Source of the DNA: Clostridium estertheticum
Lineage (GTDB): Bacteria; Bacillota; Clostridia; Clostridiales; Clostridiaceae
Assembly (NCBI RefSeq): GCF_026650985.1
Contig: NZ_CP086239.1
Span: forward strand, 62,001-126,000
DNA length: 64,000 nucleotides
Direction: 5' to 3'
Part shown: positions 18,061 to 25,990 of the stretch, piece by piece
Layout: each line of letters starts with the position of its first letter
Position numbering within the stretch: the stretch's first letter is position 1
Program-made: the position numbers and the translations under genes
Notes under the pieces: generated by a model
Databases searched by the model: none
The model's input: only the letters and a program-made list of their open reading frames with translations
What the model was told of the DNA's origin: nothing

Positions 18061-19572
18061 ATGTATTTTTTAGGAATTGACTTAGGTACTTCTTCAGTAA
18101 AAATTATAATTATGGATGAGAGTGGCAAGGTAGTGAATACTACTACTAAAAATTTTGAAATAAGCTACCCACATATAGGATGGGCAGAGCAAAATCCAGA
18201 TGACTGGTGGAATGGCACAAAAGAAGGTATTAAAGAGATTATTAAGTTAAGTGGCTTAAAACCTGATGAAATAAAAGGAATAGGATTTAGTGGTCAAATG
18301 CATGGCTTAGTGCTTTTGGATAAAGATAATAAGGTATTAATGCCTGCAATTTTGTGGTGTGATCAAAGAACACAAGAAGAATGTGATTATTTAAACAACG
18401 TTATAGGGCAGGACAAACTTTCTAAATATACAGCTAACATGGCATTAACTGGTTTTACTGCACCTAAGGTATTATGGGTTAAAAAACATAAACCTGATAT
18501 ATATAATAAAATTTCTAAGATGATGTTACCAAAAGATTATATAAGATTTAAACTTACAGGTTTGTTTGCAACAGATGTGTCTGATGCATCAGGAACCTTA
18601 ATGTTTGATGTTAAAAACAGAAAATGGTCTAAGGAAATGTTGAGTATTTTAGAAATAGATGAGCAAGTTTTACCTAAAGTATTTGAATCCTATCAAGTAA
18701 CGGGAAGAGTATGTATTGAGGCTGCAAAGGTTACTGGTCTTTCTACGGAAACACTAGTGGTTGCTGGGGCTGGAGATCAAGCAGCAGGTGCTGTAGGGAC
18801 AGGCACCGTTGATAGTGGTGTAGTTTCTGTAGCACTTGGTACTTCTGGTGTGGTATTTGCTTGTGACAAAAAGTTTTCAGTTGATAGTAAGAATAGATTG
18901 CATTCATTTTGTCATGCAAATGGTAGATATCATCAAATGGGAGTTATGCTTTCAGCGGCATCATGTTTGCAGTGGTGGAATAATAATATAAATTTAGATA
19001 CTAAAGAGAATTCTTTCGAATCTTTACTAACAGAGGCTGAAAATTCAGTTGCAGGTTCTAAAGGTTTAATTTATCTACCATATCTTATGGGAGAGAGGAC
19101 GCCTTATAGTGATCCCGATGCAAAAGGGGCATTCATAGGTTTGAATATAACTCATACCAGAGGTGATATGACGCGTTCAATTCTTGAAGGAGTATGTTTT
19201 GGTCTTCGGGATTCTTTAGAAATTTTAAAGAGTATGGGCGTAGAAGTAAAAGAAGTAAGAGTAAGCGGTGGTGGTTCAAAAAGCACACTTTGGAAGCAGA
19301 TATTAGCAAGTGTATTTAATTTAAAAGTTAGTTCAATAAATTCTAAGGAAGGGCCTGCATATGGAGCAGCAATTTTGGCTGCAGTAGGTTGTGGACTTTA
19401 TGATAACGTTGATGATGCTTGTAATTCATTAATAAAGATAACAGATACTATAATGCCAATAGAAAAAGATGTTGATAAATATGATAAAACATATAAGGTT
19501 TATGCTTCACTTTATAGCTGCTTAAAAGACAAATTTAAAGAACTAAGCGAGTTAGATTCTAGGGAAGACTAG
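18061..19572 (+). CDS. xylB: Xylulokinase (FGGY-family sugar kinase)
   Basis: This kinase should phosphorylate D-xylulose to D-xylulose 5-phosphate for the pentose phosphate pathway. The 503-residue protein has the typical XylB length. The N-terminal phosphate-binding loop GIDLGTSSVK, the substrate region FSGQMHGLVLLD, LWCDQRT, and the C-terminal FGGY-type GGGSKSTLWKQILA are all visible. The start follows a GGGGGG ribosome binding site. The ROK regulator follows within 20 bases. No xylose or arabinose isomerase gene is in the window, so the ketose is either made by an isomerase encoded elsewhere or imported. Related FGGY kinases for other ketoses cannot be excluded. Confidence 0.9.
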   Translation: MYFLGIDLGTSSVKIIIMDESGKVVNTTTKNFEISYPHIGWAEQNPDDWWNGTKEGIKEIIKLSGLKPDEIKGIGFSGQMHGLVLLDKDNKVLMPAILWCDQRTQEECDYLNNVIGQDKLSKYTANMALTGFTAPKVLWVKKHKPDIYNKISKMMLPKDYIRFKLTGLFATDVSDASGTLMFDVKNRKWSKEMLSILEIDEQVLPKVFESYQVTGRVCIEAAKVTGLSTETLVVAGAGDQAAGAVGTGTVDSGVVSVALGTSGVVFACDKKFSVDSKNRLHSFCHANGRYHQMGVMLSAASCLQWWNNNINLDTKENSFESLLTEAENSVAGSKGLIYLPYLMGERTPYSDPDAKGAFIGLNITHTRGDMTRSILEGVCFGLRDSLEILKSMGVEVKEVRVSGGGSKSTLWKQILASVFNLKVSSINSKEGPAYGAAILAAVGCGLYDNVDDACNSLIKITDTIMPIEKDVDKYDKTYKVYASLYSCLKDKFKELSELDSRED

Positions 19573-19589
19573 GTAGGATGGGTGATTTT

Positions 19590-20768
19590 TTGAAAAAATT
19601 TAAGATTTTAGATCAAGAAACTATTAAACAAATAAACAAGAAGAATATAATACATCTTTTATATAAAAAAAGTCAGATTACAAAACAAGAAATAGCAAAA
19701 GAACTTCATATAAGCATCCCTACAGTAATTAGTAATGTAAATGAGCTTATAGAAGAGGGATACTTGGATGAGGCAGGAGTAGCTGAATCTACAGGGGGAA
19801 GAAAGCCGATTATTGTAAGATTTTTACCAGATGCTAGATACTCATTTGGAGTTTGTATAACTCCTAGTAAAATAAGAATCGCATTAATTAACCTTAAGCT
19901 TCAGATAATTAAAGAAGAAGAATTTAAATTATCAGAAGACATTGAAAGTATAGATATAATAATGAATAAAATTAAACAATGTATAGATCAATTAGTTAGT
20001 AGTTTTAATATACCAAAGGATAAGATAATTGGTGTAGGTTTTTCGCTTCCAGGTACAGTGAATGAAGAGGAACTACTTTTGGTAAATGCACCAAATCTAA
20101 AACTAAATAATATAGACTTTAAAAAATATGAAAAACTATATGGTTATAAATTTTTTATAGAGAATGAAGCAAATGCAGCAGCTTACGCTGAAACATTCTT
20201 AAATACTGATAAAGTTATAAAAAACTTAGTTTTTGTATCTATAACAGAGGGAATAGGTACAGGAATTATGATAAATGATAATCTTTATAAGGGAAATAAT
20301 AAGCGAGCTGGTGAATTTGGTCACATGACTATAGTAAAAGATGGAAAACAATGTAATTGTGGTAAAAAAGGATGCTTTGAACTATATGCTTCTGAAAAAG
20401 CGTTAATAAACAAGTATAATGAGGAATTTAATGTAGAAGATAAAAATTTAAAAGAATTTTTTAGACTCACGAAAACGGAGGAAAAAGCAAAAAAAATTCT
20501 TTACAGTTATATTGATTATCTTGCAGAAGGAATTAAAAATATCATTTTAATAACGGATCCTGAAAAAATTATAATAGGGGGAAAAATTGCCTACTATGAA
20601 GATTATTTTAAAGAACTTTTGATGAAAAAGGTTTTTGAAGAAAACAGTTTTTACACTAAAGAAGAATGTTCGTTATCATTTTCAAAATTAAAAGAAAACG
20701 CATCAATACTAGGTGCAGCATTAATGACTATGCAAGAAATATTTTTTACAAATAAAAAAATAATATAA
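19590..20768 (+). CDS. ROK-family transcriptional regulator (XylR-like)
   Basis: This is a sugar-responsive repressor with an N-terminal winged helix-turn-helix (about residues 10-75, KSQITKQEIAKELHISIPTV) and a C-terminal ROK sugar-kinase-like domain. The ROK zinc-binding cluster CNCGKKGCFELY is intact, preceded by GEFGHM. The length (about 392 residues) fits XylR/NagC-type ROK repressors. ATG 19578 directly abuts AGGTAGG with no spacing, while TTG 19590 has GGATGGG at about 7 bases and gives the usual KKFKILDQETI start, so TTG is preferred. It follows xylB in the same operon and may repress its own promoter at 17987. Confidence 0.9.
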   Translation: MKKFKILDQETIKQINKKNIIHLLYKKSQITKQEIAKELHISIPTVISNVNELIEEGYLDEAGVAESTGGRKPIIVRFLPDARYSFGVCITPSKIRIALINLKLQIIKEEEFKLSEDIESIDIIMNKIKQCIDQLVSSFNIPKDKIIGVGFSLPGTVNEEELLLVNAPNLKLNNIDFKKYEKLYGYKFFIENEANAAAYAETFLNTDKVIKNLVFVSITEGIGTGIMINDNLYKGNNKRAGEFGHMTIVKDGKQCNCGKKGCFELYASEKALINKYNEEFNVEDKNLKEFFRLTKTEEKAKKILYSYIDYLAEGIKNIILITDPEKIIIGGKIAYYEDYFKELLMKKVFEENSFYTKEECSLSFSKLKENASILGAALMTMQEIFFTNKKII

Positions 20769-20898
20769 ATACTATATTTATGTAACTTTATATTCTGTAT
20801 AATAGTTATATGGTATATAATAGAATAAATTGTTTTATACAAACAAATATGAAAAGTTATGATTAGACATATAATATATAAGAAGGGAAGAGTGAATT

Positions 20899-21951
20899 AT
20901 GAGTATAAAAAGAAATTTTGGAATAATAGATGGAAAGGAAGTATATCTTTTCACTATTAAAAACTCCAAGGGTATGATTGCCGAGGTTAGTAATTACGGA
21001 GGAACATTGGTATCATTAAAGGTTCAAGGAAGTAATGGCAAATTTGATGATGTAGTTTTAGGCTACGATACATTAGAAGATTATAGAAAGTACAATTATT
21101 TCTTTGGAGCAACAATTGGGCGAGTTGCTAATAGAATAGGAACTGCAAGTTTTGAAATCAATGGAACTAAGTATAATGTAGCTAAAAATGAAGGCGAAAA
21201 TCATATACATGGTGGAGTAGTTGGCTTTGATAAAAAAGTATGGGAAGAAAAAATTGGATCAAAAGATACTGATGATAGTATAGAATTATCTTACCTTAGT
21301 GTTGATGGGGAGGAAGGATACCCAGGAAATCTTAATGTATCTGTTAAGTTTACGGTTTCTGAGGATAATGAATTAAAAATAGAGTATAATGCTATCTCAG
21401 ATAAGGATACTATAGTAAATCTTACTAATCATTCTTATTTTAACCTCTCGGGTCAGGGCTCAGGAGATATTTTAAAACATCAGGTTATGATTAATGCTGA
21501 TAAATTTACAAAAAATAATAAAAATTCTATACCTACGGGTGAAATAGCCGATGTAAATGACACTCCAATGGATTTTAGAAAATTAACATATGTTGGAGAA
21601 AATATTTCAAGCAGTTATGAACAAATTGTATTTGGTAATGGATATGATCATAATTATATAATTAATACTACTGGTAAAAAACTTGAAAAGGCAGCCGAAG
21701 CTTATGATGAGAAAAGTGGACGTGTTATGGAAGTTTATACAACTAAACCAGGAGTACAGTTTTATACAGCAAACTTTCTAACAGGGCAAGAGCTCGGAAA
21801 AGGCGGCGCAACATATAATAAAAGAGATGCTTTCTGCTTTGAAACACAATATTTTCCGAATGCTATTAACACTAAGAATTTTGAGTCACCAATACTTAAA
21901 GCAAAACAAAATTATGAGCATAAAACAATATACAAATTTTCAGTAAGGTAA
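20899..21951 (+). CDS. galM: Aldose 1-epimerase (mutarotase)
   Basis: This enzyme interconverts alpha and beta anomers of aldoses such as galactose, glucose or xylose. It is 350 residues, the normal length. Motifs seen: GATIGRVANRIG, the catalytic-histidine segments ENHIHGG and NLTNHSYFNLSG, and the catalytic glutamate near FCFETQYFPNAIN. An AGAAGGGAAG site precedes the ATG, and a TATAAT box is at 20870-20875. It ends the sugar regulon before a strong terminator. Its place here suggests processing of the sugar brought in by the importer, more than a role with galK, which lies 21 kb away. Confidence 0.93.
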   Translation: MSIKRNFGIIDGKEVYLFTIKNSKGMIAEVSNYGGTLVSLKVQGSNGKFDDVVLGYDTLEDYRKYNYFFGATIGRVANRIGTASFEINGTKYNVAKNEGENHIHGGVVGFDKKVWEEKIGSKDTDDSIELSYLSVDGEEGYPGNLNVSVKFTVSEDNELKIEYNAISDKDTIVNLTNHSYFNLSGQGSGDILKHQVMINADKFTKNNKNSIPTGEIADVNDTPMDFRKLTYVGENISSSYEQIVFGNGYDHNYIINTTGKKLEKAAEAYDEKSGRVMEVYTTKPGVQFYTANFLTGQELGKGGATYNKRDAFCFETQYFPNAINTKNFESPILKAKQNYEHKTIYKFSVR

Positions 21952-21966
21952 GAATATTTTTTATTG

Positions 21967-22012
21967 AAAGTGAATTTCACCCTATATGAAAGGGTGAAAT
22001 TCACTTTTTACT
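21967..22012 (+). terminator. Strong terminator after galM
   Basis: A perfect 17-bp stem (AAAGTGAATTTCACCCT with its complement at 21991-22007) with a 7-base loop is followed by U-rich sequence. Confidence 0.92.
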
Positions 22013-22150
22013 TTTTTGTATAAAATCTAATGTAATATAGCATTTCTATAATTTGTATGATATGCTTTACATGTGAAATTCAAGATAAATTACATAAACA
22101 TCTATTATAAAAGAAAGCTTTGACATGATCTATACGGAATAGAGAAAGGA

Positions 22151-22195
22151 AGTGAGTATTTAGTGTGTTTGTATACTTATAATACAATGCTCACT
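22151..22195 (+). promoter_or_regulatory. Leader hairpin before the sigma-54 regulator gene
   Basis: AGTGAGTATT pairs with AATGCTCACT, and inside it TTGTAT pairs with ATACAA. The only good ribosome-binding-like sequence (AAAGGAAGTGAG) leads into the 5' arm, and the annotated ATG lies 11 bases beyond the 3' arm. A GTG ORF of 30 codons (22163-22255) starts inside the hairpin and overlaps the regulator start in another frame. This may be a translational control site or an operator. Confidence 0.4.
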
Positions 22196-22206
22196 AAATC
22201 TAAAAA

Positions 22207-23592
22207 ATGGATAATGAATTTCCAAATGCTCGGAAGATATTGGACTGTTTATTAGAAAATTTGGAGGAAGGAATTCATGTAATAGACTGTGAAGGCAGAA
22301 CTATATATTACAATAGTGTTATGGGAAAAGTAGAGGGTGTAGAGCCTAGAGAAGTAATAGGTAAAAAGGTTAATGAGTATCTAGAGGATGTAAAAGATGA
22401 TGAGTCTACACTTATGAATGTATTAAAGTCTGGTGAAAAAATTGTAGATTTAATACAACATTATGGCAATGGATATAAGAAAAAAGTGACTACTATAAAT
22501 ACTACTATTCCAGTAACTTTAGAAAATAAGATTATAGCAGTGATTGAAATAGCAAAAGATATGACTCGGTTAAAAGAGTTAACTGAAAACATTTGTAAAT
22601 TACAAAATTTGGATAAAAAATTAAATGTACATTATACTTTTAGTGATATTTATGGTAATAATCCTATTATGAAAAATATTATAGAGAAGGCTAAAAAAGC
22701 TAGTATTTCAAGTTCATCTGTACTATTATATGCTGAAACCGGTTCAGGAAAAGAAGTTTTTTCCCAAAGTATTCATTATTGTGGGCTGAGGAAAGATAAG
22801 CCTTTTATTCCTATAAATTGTGCAGCTATTCCTGCTCTATTGTTAGAAGGAATGCTTTTTGGTACGGAAAAGGGAAGTTTTACAGGAGCTGAGAATAAAA
22901 AAGGATTGTTTGAAGAAGCAAATCATGGAACTATTTTGTTAGATGAAGTTAATTCGCTAGAACCGTATCTTCAATCTAAACTTCTAAGAGTACTTCAAGA
23001 TGGTTATATAAGGCCTATTGGAAGCACTAAAAGTATATACATTGATGTAAGAATAATAGCCACGTTAAATGAGGAACCGCAAAAACTTATAGAAAGTGGT
23101 AAATTGAGAAAGGATTTTTATTATAGGTTAAGTGTGCTGAGAATAGATATTCCTCCGTTAAGAGAAAGAAAAGATGATATTATTTTATTTGTAGAAAAAT
23201 TAATTGAAAAATATAATAAAATCTTAGGTAAAAATATAAAAGGTATAGATGATAATATGCTTAGGAAACTTAAAGAATATAGTTGGCCAGGAAATATTCG
23301 TGAATTAACAAATGTTATTGAAGCTGCAATGAATATGGCAGATAATAATTCGATTTTAACAGAAAATTATTTTGATTCTAGAATTGTATATGAAAATAAC
23401 CAAAATCCTTGCGATGTTTTATCAAATTTAGATGGAAAATTTAATTTAGAATGTTATATGAGTAATATTGAAAAAGAAATAATAGAAAAAATATTAAAAA
23501 TAAATAATTATAATGTTAGTAAAACAGCTAGAGAACTTAGTATTTCAAGACAAAATCTTCAATATAAAATAAAGATACATAAAATAATATAA
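22207..23592 (+). CDS. Sigma-54-dependent activator with PAS domain (RocR-like)
   Basis: This is an enhancer-binding protein of 461 residues that would activate sigma-54 RNA polymerase. An N-terminal PAS sensor (about 10-120) is followed by an AAA+ domain (about 145-385) with Walker A ETGSGKE, the sigma-54 contact loop written GSFTGA instead of GAFTGA, and Walker B ILLDEV. A Fis-type helix-turn-helix is at the C terminus (VSKTARELSISRQNLQYKI). An in-frame stop two codons before ATG 22207 fixes the earliest start, yet that ATG has no clear ribosome binding site. The sigma-54 promoter and paired palindromes just downstream make the ornithine operon its likely target. The ligand of the PAS domain, perhaps an amino acid, is not known. 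Confidence 0.92.
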   Translation: MDNEFPNARKILDCLLENLEEGIHVIDCEGRTIYYNSVMGKVEGVEPREVIGKKVNEYLEDVKDDESTLMNVLKSGEKIVDLIQHYGNGYKKKVTTINTTIPVTLENKIIAVIEIAKDMTRLKELTENICKLQNLDKKLNVHYTFSDIYGNNPIMKNIIEKAKKASISSSSVLLYAETGSGKEVFSQSIHYCGLRKDKPFIPINCAAIPALLLEGMLFGTEKGSFTGAENKKGLFEEANHGTILLDEVNSLEPYLQSKLLRVLQDGYIRPIGSTKSIYIDVRIIATLNEEPQKLIESGKLRKDFYYRLSVLRIDIPPLRERKDDIILFVEKLIEKYNKILGKNIKGIDDNMLRKLKEYSWPGNIRELTNVIEAAMNMADNNSILTENYFDSRIVYENNQNPCDVLSNLDGKFNLECYMSNIEKEIIEKILKINNYNVSKTARELSISRQNLQYKIKIHKII

Positions 23593-23626
23593 ACTTATTA
23601 AAATAAGCAAGATTATTTGCTATACA

Positions 23627-23642
23627 TGCAAAACATTTTGCA
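23627..23642 (+). promoter_or_regulatory. Upstream activator site 1 for the sigma-54 activator
   Basis: The 16-bp sequence TGCAAAACATTTTGCA has perfect 7-bp arms around a 2-base centre. The same motif recurs 88 bp downstream, and both lie in the usual enhancer position upstream of the sigma-54 promoter. Confidence 0.65.
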
Positions 23643-23714
23643 GGTATAGTTAACTTTAGAAGACACTGAATTTACTGGGAATTATTAGTTGAAACTTTTT
23701 ATTATAATAAAACA

Positions 23715-23730
23715 TGCAGAATATTTTGCA
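23715..23730 (+). promoter_or_regulatory. Upstream activator site 2 for the sigma-54 activator
   Basis: TGCAGAATATTTTGCA matches site 1 at 14 of 16 positions. It is centred about 73 bp upstream of the -12 element of the ornithine operon promoter. Confidence 0.65.
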
Positions 23731-23736
23731 AATAAA

Positions 23737-23776
23737 AAACACACGTATTTAAGCAATGGCTTAAATACGTGTGTTT
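23737..23776 (+). terminator. 18-bp perfect inverted repeat, probable terminator of the regulator gene
   Basis: AAACACACGTATTTAAGC pairs perfectly with its complement around AATG. The U tail on the plus strand is weak (TTTCTATTT); on the minus strand it is stronger. It ends only 4 bp before the sigma-54 promoter, so it may also insulate that promoter. Confidence 0.65.
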
Positions 23777-23780
23777 CTAT

Positions 23781-23797
23781 TTGGCATGATAATTGCT
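23781..23797 (+). promoter_or_regulatory. Sigma-54 (-24/-12) promoter of the ornithine operon
   Basis: TTGGCATGATAATTGCT matches the sigma-54 consensus (TTGGCACG-N4-TTGCT) at all key positions, with the invariant GG and GC separated by 10 bases. It lies 64 bases before the ortA start and directly downstream of the gene for a sigma-54 activator. Confidence 0.88.
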
Positions 23798-23861
23798 ACT
23801 ATTAAAATAAGAATATTAATAAAATGATTTAATAATAATTTTGATTTTGGGAGGTAAAATT

Positions 23862-24152
23862 ATGATTAAAAAAGGTACTTGGGTCGAGATAGAAGAAATC
23901 GTTTTAACACCAGAAGATAGAGCGAAAAATATTCCAGATGAGACAAAGAAAACTCCTCTTAAATGCTGGATACGTGGAAAGTGCCTAAATGATTGTGAAT
24001 TAGGAAGTGAAATACAAGTTGAAACTAATGTAGGTAGAATCGCTAGAGGAATAGTCGCTCAAATAGAACCGGGATATTACCACACATATGGTAAGTATGT
24101 TGAAGAAATAAGTAATATAGGAAAACAAGCTAGAGAGATTATATCTCAGTAA
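23862..24152 (+). CDS. ortA: 2-amino-4-oxopentanoate thiolase subunit alpha OrtA
   Basis: This is the small subunit of the PLP-dependent thiolase that splits 2-amino-4-oxopentanoate with CoA into alanine and acetyl-CoA, the last step of oxidative ornithine breakdown. It is 96 residues, the usual size, with no recognised catalytic motif; features are KKGTWVEIEEIVL at the start, two cysteines (CWIRGKCLNDC) and GYYHTYGKYV near the end. A TTG at 23841 is in frame, but GGGAGG at 23849-23854 is correctly spaced only for ATG 23862. Identification rests on this sequence and on its place next to ortB. Confidence 0.9.
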   Translation: MIKKGTWVEIEEIVLTPEDRAKNIPDETKKTPLKCWIRGKCLNDCELGSEIQVETNVGRIARGIVAQIEPGYYHTYGKYVEEISNIGKQAREIISQ

Positions 24153-24193
24153 AATAATGAATTTAAATCTATTTTAATAGGAGGTTATACATT

Positions 24194-25606
24194 GTGAATA
24201 AATATGAAAAGCTTATGTCTAGAAAGAATGATATAATTCTAAAATCTATAGGGATAGATTATAGTAAATATGAAACTGGCAAGATTTCATTTGATTATGA
24301 AGCTTTGATGAGTGATGTTGAATATTCGTTTGAAGAAGTTAAAAGAATTCAAAATGAAGTTGGAGTAGGAAATACTCCACTTCTAGAATTAAGAAATATA
24401 ACAAAACTTGCAAGAAAGGTGTCAACGACTGGACATGCGGCTAGAATATTTGTAAAAGATGAAAGTGCTAACCCATCCGGAAGTTTTAAAGATAGAAGAG
24501 CGTGTGTATCTGTATTTGATGCAATGAAGAGAGGATACACTGGCGTTGGAGCAGCTACTTCAGGTAATTATGGAGCCGCAGTTGCATCTCAGGCAAATAT
24601 AAGAGGGCTTAAATGCATAATAGCAAATGAATGTTATGATTCAAGAAAAGTAGGGCAACCAGAGATATTAGAAAAAGGAAGGAAATGTGAAGGATTTGGA
24701 GCGGAAGTTGTTAGACTTTCTGTAGGTCCTGAATTATTTTATACTTACCTAAAAATACTTGAAGATACAGGTTATTATAATGCTTCATTATATTCATCTT
24801 ATGGAGTAGCAGGAATTGAAACGTTAGGTTATGAGATAGCTGAGCAGTGCAGAGAAAAATTAGGGAAAGAACCGGATGCTGTTATTATAACTCATGCAGG
24901 TGGTGGCAATGTTACTGGTACGGCAAGAGGGCTTATTAGAGCTGGTTCTACAAAGACAAAGATAATAGGAGCATCAGTTGATCTTTCGGGTCTTCATATG
25001 GCATCTGATATAGACTTCAATAAGAAATCGTTTACTACGGGGCATACAGGATTTGGGATTCCATTTATGACGAATCCTGATAGGTCAGATGTACCTAGAA
25101 GTGCTGCTAGACCTTTAAGATATTTAGATAGATACGTAACAACTACTCAAGGTGATGTATTTTGGATGACTGAAATATTAGCACAGATTGAAGGACTCGA
25201 GCGAGGGCCAGCGGGAAATGTATCCTTAGTAGCGGCGTTTGCAATTGCTCAGGAATATGGTGATGATGCTATCATAGTTGTTCAAGAGACTGAATATACG
25301 GGAGCTGGGAAACATTTATTACCTCAACTTAATTTTGCTAAAGAAAATGGAATTAAAGTTTATGTTGGTGATCCAAAGGAGCAAATACCAGGTGAGAATA
25401 TAGTAATCCCATCTCATCCATCAAAGGTGAAAGTCACCGATATCGATATGGAAGGGTTAAAAGAATCATATATGAAAAATGTAATTAAGAAATTAGGTGA
25501 GAATAAAGCGCAGCAGATTGATATTGAATATTTATCCTTGGAAACAAAGTTGCCCAAAGAAAAAATTGTAGAAATATTAAAACAACATAACGTTGAAATA
25601 TGTTAG
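24194..25606 (+). CDS. ortB: 2-amino-4-oxopentanoate thiolase subunit beta OrtB
   Basis: This is the PLP-binding catalytic subunit of the OrtAB thiolase, 470 residues, a threonine-synthase-like fold type II protein. The PLP lysine is Lys99 in NPSGSFKDRRA. The glycine-rich phosphate loop is HAGGGNVTGTARG at about residues 234-246. It starts with GTG after AGGAGG, 41 bases after ortA. The residual N-terminal extension before the PLP domain is normal for OrtB compared with threonine synthase. Confidence 0.95.
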   Translation: MNKYEKLMSRKNDIILKSIGIDYSKYETGKISFDYEALMSDVEYSFEEVKRIQNEVGVGNTPLLELRNITKLARKVSTTGHAARIFVKDESANPSGSFKDRRACVSVFDAMKRGYTGVGAATSGNYGAAVASQANIRGLKCIIANECYDSRKVGQPEILEKGRKCEGFGAEVVRLSVGPELFYTYLKILEDTGYYNASLYSSYGVAGIETLGYEIAEQCREKLGKEPDAVIITHAGGGNVTGTARGLIRAGSTKTKIIGASVDLSGLHMASDIDFNKKSFTTGHTGFGIPFMTNPDRSDVPRSAARPLRYLDRYVTTTQGDVFWMTEILAQIEGLERGPAGNVSLVAAFAIAQEYGDDAIIVVQETEYTGAGKHLLPQLNFAKENGIKVYVGDPKEQIPGENIVIPSHPSKVKVTDIDMEGLKESYMKNVIKKLGENKAQQIDIEYLSLETKLPKEKIVEILKQHNVEIC

Positions 25607-25624
25607 GAAGGGGGTATTTAATTT

Positions 25625-25990
25625 ATGAGAAGAGAAGATGATTTCGAAATAAGAAGAGAACATTTAAAAAATTTAACAAATGACCAATTGTATGATAGGT
25701 TTTGGAGCCTTACAAATCAAGTAGTAAAACCTATGGTTGATTTAGCATATACGCATACGTCACCAGCTATTGAACGGTCTGTAGTACTTAGAATGGGTTT
25801 TTCTAGTTTACAAGCTCAGCCCATAATATCTTATGGAACTAAATGGAACTTACTTGGCAAGGGTATAGGAAATGTGATTTTAACTTATGCAAAGTTTAAA
25901 AATATAGATTATATTAAAGCAGGAGTGGAACTTTCTAAAGGAATAGGCTGGGATGTCGTATCTGAAAAAATGAAAGGAAGTGACAACTAA
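25625..25990 (+). CDS. oraS: D-ornithine 4,5-aminomutase small subunit OraS
   Basis: OraS is the small partner of the adenosylcobalamin- and PLP-dependent D-ornithine aminomutase, which moves the terminal amino group of D-ornithine to give 2,4-diaminopentanoate. It is 121 residues, the same size as the clostridial enzyme first described. It is rich in charged residues at the N terminus, without catalytic motifs of its own. It follows ortB by 18 bases after AAGGGGG. Its stop codon shares one base with the ATG of oraE, which suggests equal expression of the two subunits. Confidence 0.94.
   Translation: MRREDDFEIRREHLKNLTNDQLYDRFWSLTNQVVKPMVDLAYTHTSPAIERSVVLRMGFSSLQAQPIISYGTKWNLLGKGIGNVILTYAKFKNIDYIKAGVELSKGIGWDVVSEKMKGSDN

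Noticed and set aside
24349-24540. Minus-strand open frames inside ort, ora and other genes
   Set aside because: All lie opposite genes with clear family motifs, lack ribosome binding sites and show no recognisable domains.
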